NCBI RefSeq assembly: GCF_003611475.1
Contig: NZ_RAXT01000018.1
Coordinates: 1 to 64,000, forward strand
Origin: Acinetobacter rongchengensis
GTDB lineage: Bacteria; Pseudomonadota; Gammaproteobacteria; Pseudomonadales; Moraxellaceae
DNA length: 64,000 nucleotides
Direction: 5' to 3'
This document shows, piece by piece, positions 48,810 to 56,874 of this stretch. Every line of letters starts with the position of its first letter. Within the stretch, counting starts at the first letter, position 1. Position numbers and translations under genes: made by a program. The notes under the pieces were generated by a model. That model was given only the letters and a program-made list of their open reading frames with translations, had not been told where the DNA came from and searched no databases.

Positions 48810-49478
48810 CTGCTTTCCATCTTAATCTGTGGTCATTTGCATGAATTCCACAATTATCTTTAGTTTATTCGATACATTTCATTCAAAACATCATTGCTAT
48901 TCGCTTCAATAACCACGTCTCCGTGCATAAGCAAGTGTCAAGAAGCTCCTTCTAATACACTCAATTTAAGTCACTTTTATTGCCATTATTTGATAACTTA
49001 GTCAAACTACTTAAAGGATTTGAATACTTTGAACTATATACAGCTTTGATATTCGACTTCAAGATACTTCGCATAAATAGAGTAATAGTCCAGTGAAAAC
49101 CTTGAACCATCATTTTTCTGTCCTTCTTCATTTTAGTATGTACTCTGCTCAGAGGCTTCAATATAATTTAAACATCCTACGATACTCTAATATGGTTAAA
49201 AAGCTTTAGGATTTGACAAAAGCTCGAGATTCTTTTCTAATTCGCCTTCAATTTTTTAATCCAATATTTCACAGACATGTGAGCGCTGAATATTTTTAGT
49301 CTCTAAAGGTTCTATCTCTTTGTCCTGATTTTTATTTTACTCTAAAGCCAAGGCCTTTCTACTTAGCACAGTGCTTTGATCTATTCTGATGACTTTAAAT
49401 AAAAAGTTTAGTTGTAATAGAATTGCAGTGATATAAAAATATTAAATGTGAATGTTGCAATCTTCCATAGGTGTCTGA
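48810..49478. other. Intergenic region before dusA
   Basis: About 670 AT-rich bases with the divergent promoters of the antiporter and dusA. A 66-residue frame at 48961-49161 on the minus strand has no ribosome site or family signal. AGGTG lies 5 nt before the dusA ATG at 49479. Nothing else recognised. Confidence 0.45.
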
Positions 49479-49577
49479 ATGACTGATTTAAAACAAAACG
49501 TAGATATACCAAGGCTTCCTCGTATATCCGTTGCACCTATGATGGATTGGACACTTAAAACAACTTTAGTAAATTAA
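49479..49577 (+). pseudogene. dusA: dusA 5' fragment cut by island insertion
   Basis: The 32-codon frame MTDLKQNVDIPRLPRISVAP-MMDWT then LKTTLVN-stop keeps the first 25 residues of tRNA-dihydrouridine synthase A (the conserved ISVAPM(M/L)DWT) and then loses all similarity. DusA should continue with R/D-x-C/Y..F and about 300 more residues. The break follows GATTGGAC, inside the DNA that dusA-targeting integrative elements use as attachment site. The rest of dusA, or a regenerated copy, is expected at the far end of the island, beyond the window. Confidence 0.85.
49533..49552. other. Probable island attachment site (att) in dusA
   Basis: GCACCTATGATGGATTGGAC is the last dusA-like DNA before the sequence diverges. 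Tyrosine-recombinase elements that target dusA recombine at this part of the gene. A second copy should lie at the other island end. Confidence 0.7.
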
Positions 49578-49610
49578 ATCAAAAACTTAACTAAATAATA
49601 TTTTTGAAAT

Positions 49611-49629
49611 GGCGTAAAAAAGGCGTAAA
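49611..49629. repeat. Direct repeat GGCGTAAA near the att site
   Basis: GGCGTAAA occurs at 49611-49618 and 49622-49629, an 11-bp period (one helical turn), about 60 bp inside the island. Its spacing suits integrase arm-type or Xis binding sites, but no protein in the window tests this. Confidence 0.35.
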
Positions 49630-49646
49630 TTTTCTGTTAAAAATAC

Positions 49647-50654
49647 TTACATTCTTTTTAGCCTATATCTTTGTTTAGGACTTTTGTGCTTATCTGGGAT
49701 AGTACGTTCAATCAGCCCTGCTTCTATCGCTGGGTTAAGATAATTCTGTTGGAATGTTGAACGGTGCGACAATCCCAATAAAGACATTAATTCTGTTAAA
49801 TTATATTCCCTATGTTCCATAACTGAAATCAAACGCTGAACATGATCGTCGTCTTGTACGGTAGCTTGATCGGTATCATGTACGGTGACTTGATCGGTTG
49901 TAGATGAACTCTGGATTGCATCAAAAATCATCTGCAAAATAAACTCTATAAATGGTGCTGAATCAGTTTGGTTTGTTCTTGCCTGTAAAGCATCATAATA
50001 AGCTCTTTGATTCTGGTAAATTAAAATTTCTACAGGAATATTGGCAAAAATTGGTTTCCATTTTGTCAGGATTAATGTTTGCCAAAGTCGCCCCATACGC
50101 CCATTACCATCAGAAAATGGATGTATAAATTCAAGCTCATAATGAAATACAGAACTGGTAATTAAAGGATGTTCATCACTTTGCTCTAACCATTGCAATA
50201 AATCATTCATCAAGCGTACAACTTGGCTTGGTGGTGGAGCTAAATGTACAACTTGATCACCAGACATCACCCCCACACCACCTTGACGGTACTGTCCAAC
50301 CTCATCAATTAATCCAGCCATTAAAACTTGGTGAGCCTTTAATAAGTCCTGTTCACTAGCTGGTTGCCATTGTTGAAACTGTTCATAGGCTTTAATTGCG
50401 TTACGGACTTCCTGAATTTCTTTAGGCGGTGCAATAACAGGTTTACCATTTAAAATTGCTGTGATCTGCTCTTCGCTGAGTGTATTTCCCTCAATGGCAA
50501 GTGAACCTTGAATGGTTCTAATTCGATTGGCTTTTCTAAGTTTTAGCTCATCCTGAATCTGAGCAAGTACCGTCAAAAGTCCTAAAGCTTCACTAATCTC
50601 GGCAATCAAGTGAATAATTTTAGAGTTAATCTTGTAAGGTGGTTGATATTTCAT
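49647..50654 (-). CDS. Fic-family AMPylator with C-terminal winged helix
   Basis: 335 residues. Fic motif HPFSDGNGRMGR at 178-189 is intact, with the His base and the P-loop-like turn. The inhibitory helix lies before it: S51-LAIE55-G (pattern S/T-x3-E-G/N), so this is a class II, self-inhibited Fic. A hinge with DQVTVHDTDQATVQDD (about 252-267) leads to a winged helix (LTELMSLLGLSHRSTFQQNYL). It should transfer AMP (or another nucleotide) from ATP to a target Tyr/Thr/Ser, perhaps a regulator. It starts 50 nt after an AlbA_2 gene of the same layout. Confidence 0.88.
   Translation of the reverse strand: MKYQPPYKINSKIIHLIAEISEALGLLTVLAQIQDELKLRKANRIRTIQGSLAIEGNTLSEEQITAILNGKPVIAPPKEIQEVRNAIKAYEQFQQWQPASEQDLLKAHQVLMAGLIDEVGQYRQGGVGVMSGDQVVHLAPPPSQVVRLMNDLLQWLEQSDEHPLITSSVFHYELEFIHPFSDGNGRMGRLWQTLILTKWKPIFANIPVEILIYQNQRAYYDALQARTNQTDSAPFIEFILQMIFDAIQSSSTTDQVTVHDTDQATVQDDDHVQRLISVMEHREYNLTELMSLLGLSHRSTFQQNYLNPAIEAGLIERTIPDKHKSPKQRYRLKRM
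49852..49899. repeat. 24-bp tandem repeat in fic hinge
   Basis: Two 24-bp units (49852-49875 and 49876-49899) with the shared core TGTACGGT..CTTGATCGGT, encoding D-Q-(V/A)-T-V-(H/Q)-D-(T/D). In frame (8 codons), so gain or loss would lengthen or shorten the hinge without a frameshift. Confidence 0.75.
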
Positions 50655-50704
50655 TTTAGCGAATACTCACCATCAAGAGATTCGTCATATATAACAAAAT
50701 ACGA

Positions 50705-52108
50705 TTATACCTCCTTTTTAACCAACCAATATCCTCGTGTTCCACCAACACGCTCAAGCCAACCTGCATCTTTTAAATGATTTAGGTGTTTTTTTACTGC
50801 CGAATCATTGATACCCAACTGTACCGCCATATCACGATAAGAAATTTTGGGATTTTGTTGAATTAAAACTAAAATCTCATTTTGTCGGTCAGTCAATATT
50901 TCAGTGTCTACCATTGAGCCACCTGAATCTTCGATTGAGCCACCTATTGAGCCACCTAATGACTCAATCACAGGACGATATAACTTCACATCAAAAAAAT
51001 CACCAGTTTCCAAAAATTCAGGTGTGGTTAAATGTTCTGCTTCACAGATTTGTTTTATCCGTTGCAGACCACTACCCCAATGCTCTATATAACCTAGCTC
51101 TCTAAACACACGAGCCAATACCCGATTACGAATTTCTGAACGTCCTTGCAACAAATCTGCTTCAGTTAAACCATTAGGTAATCCACCTGGAGATACAATA
51201 TTGATCAAATCATCATAAACAGCAACTTTAATATTGCGTCCAAAATTACTATAGTCCCGATGAACATAAGCATTGACTAAGGCTTCACGGATGGCATTTT
51301 CTGGAATTTCCAAATAATCGTAACGCTTTAATCCACGAATCTCTGCACGCAAAGACAAATGATTTTTAATAAAAATTTCTGTTTGCTCAATTTGAGAAAA
51401 CAAATCTCCTGTATATTCTTTACGGTCTAAAAACACGCTCATGTTCGTGCCTTTAAATCTGGCACACTGAGTCATGACATGCTCATATTTACCCAATAAA
51501 ATCAATAAGCCATGACTAGCATAATGCTGCCCTTGTTCCTCAATAACCAACTTTAGGTTCAGCATTTTTTCTAAGGTAAGTGCCTTATCAGCAGCTTTAA
51601 AAGCCGTTTCCAGTAATGTTAAATCTAGTTTTTCTAAAGGGTATTGATAGTTTGCTAACGAATCAAAACTAATATTGAGCCGTTGTAATTCCAGTTGTTG
51701 AATATTTTCAGGTGATGCAACACGGTTACTTGCACCTAAACGAATATAAGTACCTTGCTCACGCCCCACAGATTTAAGGTGGTATGGAAATAAACTTCCA
51801 CGAGCCACTTCCACAACCAATAATTCTACGCCTGCAATATTTTCAATATAGATTTGTGCTGCCAGTTGCGGACTGCACAACTCATAAATCATTGAGGTAA
51901 TTTTATCTTGTAGGTCAAAGATATCTTCCCGAATCCCAACTAACTGCCGATCATCTGAAACCCCAACAATCAACTTACCGCCACTACTATTTGCAAAGGC
52001 GATTAAAGTCTTGGCGATTTGCTGCCCTTTGGGTAACTGCTGTTTAAATTCAAGCGTCTTGCTTTCGCCCTTTTGAATCTCTAGCAGTAGTGGATGTTCA
52101 ACATTCAT
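50705..52108 (-). CDS. Schlafen/AlbA_2 ATP-binding regulator with winged helix
   Basis: 467 residues. N-terminal AlbA_2 domain: SKTLEFKQQLP near residue 15 and FANSSGGKLIVGVSDD near 38-53. Middle ATP-binding region of the 'divergent AAA_4' type: NAIREALVNAYVHRDYS near 270 (GHKL-like, Asn and His) and SPGGLPNG. Then a Gly-Gly-Ser-rich hinge (about 384-398) and a C-terminal winged helix (LVLIQQNPKISYRDMAVQLG). Such proteins are usually taken as transcription regulators; some act in phage defence or as nucleases. It stands in a defence-rich island beside fic. Confidence 0.8.
   Translation of the reverse strand: MNVEHPLLLEIQKGESKTLEFKQQLPKGQQIAKTLIAFANSSGGKLIVGVSDDRQLVGIREDIFDLQDKITSMIYELCSPQLAAQIYIENIAGVELLVVEVARGSLFPYHLKSVGREQGTYIRLGASNRVASPENIQQLELQRLNISFDSLANYQYPLEKLDLTLLETAFKAADKALTLEKMLNLKLVIEEQGQHYASHGLLILLGKYEHVMTQCARFKGTNMSVFLDRKEYTGDLFSQIEQTEIFIKNHLSLRAEIRGLKRYDYLEIPENAIREALVNAYVHRDYSNFGRNIKVAVYDDLINIVSPGGLPNGLTEADLLQGRSEIRNRVLARVFRELGYIEHWGSGLQRIKQICEAEHLTTPEFLETGDFFDVKLYRPVIESLGGSIGGSIEDSGGSMVDTEILTDRQNEILVLIQQNPKISYRDMAVQLGINDSAVKKHLNHLKDAGWLERVGGTRGYWLVKKEV
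50913..50957. repeat. 12-bp repeat in the AlbA_2 hinge
   Basis: ATTGAGCCACCT at 50913-50924, 50934-50945 and 50946-50957 (the first offset by 9 bp), encoding G-G-S-I/M units on the minus strand. In-frame, so copy changes would alter only hinge length. Confidence 0.75.
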
Positions 52109-52277
52109 TAGCTATCTTTGAGTTCTCTTATGTATGGGTTTTCAATACGACATTACTGGCAATAAATTAAGTAGATACCACAACAAAATTTACCTGTACC
52201 ATAATCGCTACTTTACTAGATGAAACTCATTATTCACAGCAAACACTCTAAATAATGTCAGGTAAAATTAATTTGGC

Positions 52278-53678
52278 TTATCCCACTTGCCTGAGTTCCT
52301 CACCATTCTGTTCAAAAACAATCTGTAAGACTTGATATAAATATTCCACAACAATCACTTTTATAGAATCTATAGGTTGTTTTGGCTGATTCACTTTGGG
52401 TATAACTACAGCTTTAAATCCGTTCTTTTGTGCTTCCTTTATACGTTCCTGTGCATTGGGTACAGACCGAATCTCGCCAGACAAACCTACTTCACCAAAT
52501 ACAGCCATATCGTGAGGTAAGGGGTGATTTTTCAAACTCGATACACAAGCTAATAGAACTGCTAAATCTGACGCTGTTTCTGTAATTTTTAATCCACCCA
52601 CAATATTGACATAGACATTATGTTCAAGAATATCCACGTTGGCTTGTTCTTTCATAATGGTCAACAGCAAAGTCAGGCGATTATACTCCAGTCCTAAAAT
52701 AAGTTGTCTAGGTGTAGTTTTTGTTTCACTCACTAAAGCCTGTACTTCGACTAAAAATGGTCGCACCCCATTTCGACTGACCATGACAACAGAACCAGCA
52801 ACTGCCTCACCATAGCGATCCAAAAAAATCGTTGCTGGGTTGATGACTTCCTTTAACCCTTGATCTGTCATGTCAAATACACTTAGCTCATTCACCGCAC
52901 CAAAACGGTTTTTAACCACCCTGAGCATTCGATACTGTAAGTCGCTTTGTCCCTCAAAATGCAAGACACAATCAACCATATGCTCAAGTACTTTTGGTCC
53001 TGCCAATTCTTTCTCTTTGGTGACGTGCCCAACAATCAGTAAAGATATTCCTGCATGCTTGGCAAATCGGGTTAAAATTGAGGCTGATTCTTTAATTTGT
53101 GATGTACTGCCTGATGCAGCAGGAATAGCCTCCGTATATAAGGTTTGAATGGAATCCAAAATCACCATAGATGTTTTTTGTTCCGTCAATATTTCGCAAA
53201 TGCGTTCTACTTTCGTTTCTGCCATGACATCCAGTCTGTCCATTGGCAAACCTAATCGTTTAGCCCGCATAGCAACTTGTGCCAGTGATTCCTCCCCTGT
53301 GATATATAAAACCGATTGATTTTTTGCAATATGGGTTGCTGTTTGTAAAAGTAAAGTTGATTTGCCGATGCCAGGATCACCGCCAATTAATACCACTGAT
53401 CCAGTGACCAGACCACCACCTAATACACGATCAAACTCATCAATACCTGTTGAACACCTAAGTTCCTGACTCATCTTCACCATATTTAATTTGGTAATAT
53501 GATGTTGTTGTCCTGCATAGCCAGAATGACTTAAACCTGCTGTAGCTCGATGTTGAGCCTTTCGTTCAACTGTCATTTTTCTGAAACTATTGTGTGCCCC
53601 ACATTGAACACATTTTCCTACCCATTTATCTTCCTCCTTGCCACATTCACAGCACATGTGGACTATAGTTTTAGCCAT
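52278..53678 (-). CDS. radA: RadA-type DNA repair ATPase
   Basis: 466 residues. N-terminal zinc finger with C9, C12, C23 and C26, Walker A GGDPGIGKST (99-108), the RadA motif KNRFGAVNE near residue 255, and a C-terminal Lon-like domain (AVFGEVGLSGEIRSV) without a protease dyad, as in RadA generally. RadA is a hexameric helicase that extends recombination branch points. A core-type RadA is expected elsewhere on the chromosome; this copy lies in the island and could be a cargo gene or an element-specific recombination helper. The window cannot tell which is the ancestral copy. Confidence 0.85.
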   Translation of the reverse strand: MAKTIVHMCCECGKEEDKWVGKCVQCGAHNSFRKMTVERKAQHRATAGLSHSGYAGQQHHITKLNMVKMSQELRCSTGIDEFDRVLGGGLVTGSVVLIGGDPGIGKSTLLLQTATHIAKNQSVLYITGEESLAQVAMRAKRLGLPMDRLDVMAETKVERICEILTEQKTSMVILDSIQTLYTEAIPAASGSTSQIKESASILTRFAKHAGISLLIVGHVTKEKELAGPKVLEHMVDCVLHFEGQSDLQYRMLRVVKNRFGAVNELSVFDMTDQGLKEVINPATIFLDRYGEAVAGSVVMVSRNGVRPFLVEVQALVSETKTTPRQLILGLEYNRLTLLLTIMKEQANVDILEHNVYVNIVGGLKITETASDLAVLLACVSSLKNHPLPHDMAVFGEVGLSGEIRSVPNAQERIKEAQKNGFKAVVIPKVNQPKQPIDSIKVIVVEYLYQVLQIVFEQNGEELRQVG

Positions 53679-53903
53679 AGTAAAACCTCAATTTTTAATC
53701 ACCAAAGTACCTTATCAAGTTGAGTTTTCAGTCTCAAGCAAGGTTATGAAATAAAGGGAATTGATTGAAAATAGAGGGGAAAAATGTTCTTTTAATAATG
53801 AGTTGATGGTTAAATGACTTATAAGGACATTCAAGATGCAGTAATTTGTTCTGTACAGATCGTATTTCTCAATTGCTAAAGAACCTCAAATCATGGGGGT
53901 ACA

Positions 53904-54027
53904 GTTGGCTTTTCTAAGTTTTTATATGCCCTAAATTTACTCAAAATAGTCGACCGATATTTTCACTGGTATGAGCAATCAGATGAATAATTTTTGAAGT
54001 GATATTATAAATCTGTTGGTATTTTAC
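53904..54027 (-). pseudogene. Decayed fic 5'-end fragment
   Basis: Reading the minus strand from 54027, the codons give V-KYQQIYNITSKIIHLIAH-TSENIGRLF-stop, matching the intact Fic start (MKYQPPYKINSKIIHLIAEI, SEALGLL) in most positions. After the stop at 53941 a second piece in another frame reads KLRKAN (53904-53921), matching Fic residues 38-43. The ATG is lost (GTA), and a frameshift and short deletion follow. A relic of a second fic gene. Confidence 0.75.
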
Positions 54028-54127
54028 AGAGGCTACTCCAAGGGGGTATTTTAGAATGAAATTCATACCTTTCACCCCAAGCAATCAGTACTGTATGGCA
54101 AATGATTCATATTCAAATACCTTGTAG

Positions 54128-54161
54128 AAAAAGTATCATGGAAAAACCATGATACTTTTTT
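54128..54161 (-). terminator. Terminator after the restriction operon
   Basis: AAAAAGTATCATGG / CCATGATACTTTTT, 14 perfect pairs around an AAAAA loop, 5 nt past the res stop. The strongest hairpin in the island; it ends the four-gene operon. Confidence 0.9.
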
Positions 54162-54165
54162 CACT

Positions 54166-56874
54166 TCATTGAATTAAACTTACATGACTAGGTAATACTT
54201 TTCGACCAAGTAACTGTTGGTAAATATGCGCATTTGCATCAGTTCCCTTAATCATTTTATATTCAATTTGACTATGGCTTGCATATTCTTTAGCTGCCTT
54301 AGCTTTGGCTAAAACAATCGGATCATCGTATTGATGATCGCCTTTCACCTCTACAATAATGTACTGACCATTTTTCAACTGTACTAAGAAATCAGGGTAA
54401 TAATTTCTCAATGCGTATGAATCTGGGTCAATATATTGGAAGTAAAATTCTGTTTTAGATTTATCTGTAAACATACCTGTAAAGTAGATTTTTTCAACAT
54501 CATCGTCTTTCAATAAATCCCAAAACAAAGCATATTCTGGGTTTGAGTCAAAGGTATAAGTATCTAGATTAAAACTCTTATCTCTATATTTTTCTTGTGT
54601 ATCAGCATAAGTCGAGGTTCCACCTTTACCTTCTGCAATTTCATAAAAAGATAATTCACCTATCGCTGGTGGAATGATAAGTTGTACTTCTTTCTCTGTC
54701 GTTTCCGACTCAATTTCTTGGTCGTACAATGCTGTAAACAGTCGAGGAATTACGACATCATACAAAAGCTCATTGAACTGATTAACACAGAATAAAATAC
54801 TTTCTAAGCCTTCTTTGGTTTGATCAAGCATTCTCTCAATTTTGATCGGACTTAGATTTAAATATCGAGATATCTCAGCAACTAAACTTAAACTTGTATA
54901 TTCAACTTTTTCTTTCTCATTCGTACGATCTTTGGACTTTGTATATTGCGCCGTGTTGAAGTCATTGGCCTGTAGATTTGTCGTCGTCGTTTGAATGATT
55001 AAATATTTACTCGTAAGCTCATGCCAAGCTTCTTCATTTTTCGGATCGAGGTCGAGCACTGTCCCTTTCACAAACTCTTTTTCTTTAAGCTTAATCGTTT
55101 GCTTAACATGTTTGAGTTTGATCTTTACATCTTCCCTCACTTGAACATTTAGCATTGTCTTCGGTTTAGGGCCTTGGTCTGAAAATTCAGAAGCCGTCAT
55201 CCTGAAATTCGCTTGAAGCTCTGTATCAAGAATATCGTAGTTTTCTTTGCTTAAATAAATCGAACCCGTATATTGCTGTTTACCAATTGAACGTAAACAG
55301 CGCATAGTTGCCTGTAAAACAAAAACTTTGGATTTAGGTGAACGGTACATTGCAACGCCGAATAATGAACGACAGTTCCACCCTTCACGGCCTTTATTCA
55401 CCAAAAGAATGAATTGCTTTTCAGAACCCTCTGTTCCAACCACATCCAAATTATTGAAGTTTCGAATATCATCAGAGCTTGTATGGGATGTATCACCAAC
55501 GTTCACCAAGATTTTATCAGCCGAAATGCCATGTTCTGCTAGCTGGCGCTCTAGCTCAGGTTTTAACTCTTCGGTAAGCTCCTCAACAGTCGAAGCAAAA
55601 AAAGCCAGCTTAGGTAAAAGGCCTTCTGGTTTAAGACCTTGAGTAGCTTCCAAGAAATCTTTTACAGCAATTTTCACAAACTCTTCTGTACGAGTCGTTG
55701 TATAAGAGTTTACTTCTGGGCTTTTCAAATAGCGCTCTTGAATCGCATTCTTTAAATTAAACGCATAGACAACTTCAGGTAATACATCCTTTCCTACATA
55801 AGGTGTACCTGTATAGTTAAAACAAGCAACTACATGTGAGTTAGCGTCTTCTAAATTTTTAGCTAATTCATCAATGGTTCTGCGTAAACTGTTATCAGTT
55901 TTAGATGTACCACCTAACATATCTTTCTTTAGAGCTTGCCCAAAAGAATGATGCGCCTCGTCTACAAAAATACCAAGCTGAGGCAAACGTGATAACTTCT
56001 CAAAACGTTGGTTTGTTTTTAGATCATCTTCATTGGCAGGTAAGCCTAAATCACCCAACAACTCAGTTAGTTCACCAAAATCAGGCTGATCATTTTCAAA
56101 TAGTTTTTGAGTTGCTGTCTTCTCAGCATGCTGACGCTTAAGAATAATCTTTTGAGTATTCGAAACGACCAAGTTAAATTTTGATCCATCTATTGTACTT
56201 AATGATGTTCCAGCTTCATCTAGGAAGTGAAACTTCAAGTTTGCATCAAAAATACCCACGTACTCTTTTGGAACGACCTTGGAAATATCAAATGTCTCAA
56301 TCTCACGCAAAGACTGCAAAACAGTTTTATCGGGTGCAAAAATCAGTGCGTTTTGACAAAATCTTTTATCTTTAGGAAACTTATTTGCTAATAAAAACTC
56401 ATAAAAAATACAGGTTGCCATGAGTAAGGTTTTACCCGTACCCATGGTTAAGGCAAAAATATAGTTCGGATAACTTCGGCTGTTATCCTTCATTTTTTTC
56501 AAAACGGTTTGATAGTTTTTTACTTCAAGAACATCATCAAATGATAAACTGCCTTGTAATGAATCATAATTAATGAAGCCTGTAGCCTTACGACCTTGAA
56601 ATTGATTTTTTGATTCAAACCAATCTTCAAAAATCTGCTCTACTTTTGAATTTCCTAAAAACTCTTTCAAAAAGATATAGGTTTCTAGGGCTTCAAACTG
56701 TGGCCGACGTAAGAATGCATCAGGACGATTTTTAGGATCGTTATAATCTAAAAACTTTTTACTCAATTCTTTGTAGCTTTTACGAATAGTACCTTTATTA
56801 GTTTCGTAAAATGCCCACAAGTAATTAAAGAAGGCAAAGTCTAAAGCTGCCGAAGAGTTAGGTTTTTTAGCCAT
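54166..56874 (-). CDS. res: Type III restriction subunit Res
   Basis: 902 residues. SF2 helicase motifs: Walker A TMGTGKT (143-149), DEAH box VDEAHH with D305-H308, and helicase motif QATMRCLRSIGKQQY near residue 515. The C-terminal endonuclease has a PD-(D/E)xK site: D828 (YPDF), E842 and K844 (VEVKGD). Together with Mod it translocates or slides along DNA and cuts unmethylated DNA with two head-to-head sites. Its start overlaps the mod stop (ATGGCTAA), so the two are coupled. Confidence 0.92.
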   Translation of the reverse strand: MAKKPNSSAALDFAFFNYLWAFYETNKGTIRKSYKELSKKFLDYNDPKNRPDAFLRRPQFEALETYIFLKEFLGNSKVEQIFEDWFESKNQFQGRKATGFINYDSLQGSLSFDDVLEVKNYQTVLKKMKDNSRSYPNYIFALTMGTGKTLLMATCIFYEFLLANKFPKDKRFCQNALIFAPDKTVLQSLREIETFDISKVVPKEYVGIFDANLKFHFLDEAGTSLSTIDGSKFNLVVSNTQKIILKRQHAEKTATQKLFENDQPDFGELTELLGDLGLPANEDDLKTNQRFEKLSRLPQLGIFVDEAHHSFGQALKKDMLGGTSKTDNSLRRTIDELAKNLEDANSHVVACFNYTGTPYVGKDVLPEVVYAFNLKNAIQERYLKSPEVNSYTTTRTEEFVKIAVKDFLEATQGLKPEGLLPKLAFFASTVEELTEELKPELERQLAEHGISADKILVNVGDTSHTSSDDIRNFNNLDVVGTEGSEKQFILLVNKGREGWNCRSLFGVAMYRSPKSKVFVLQATMRCLRSIGKQQYTGSIYLSKENYDILDTELQANFRMTASEFSDQGPKPKTMLNVQVREDVKIKLKHVKQTIKLKEKEFVKGTVLDLDPKNEEAWHELTSKYLIIQTTTTNLQANDFNTAQYTKSKDRTNEKEKVEYTSLSLVAEISRYLNLSPIKIERMLDQTKEGLESILFCVNQFNELLYDVVIPRLFTALYDQEIESETTEKEVQLIIPPAIGELSFYEIAEGKGGTSTYADTQEKYRDKSFNLDTYTFDSNPEYALFWDLLKDDDVEKIYFTGMFTDKSKTEFYFQYIDPDSYALRNYYPDFLVQLKNGQYIIVEVKGDHQYDDPIVLAKAKAAKEYASHSQIEYKMIKGTDANAHIYQQLLGRKVLPSHVSLIQ

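Larger units (their letters stand above)
53679..54165. other. Intergenic region with gene remnants
   Basis: About 490 bp between radA and res. It holds a decayed fic 5' fragment (53904-54027) and the res terminator (54128-54161). The remaining bases, about 53700-53900 and 54030-54125, show no frame or repeat I can name. It looks like a recombination scar. Confidence 0.6.

Noticed and set aside
48961..49161. 66-residue frame between the antiporter and dusA
   Set aside because: No ribosome site, no family signal and an AT-rich composition like its surroundings.
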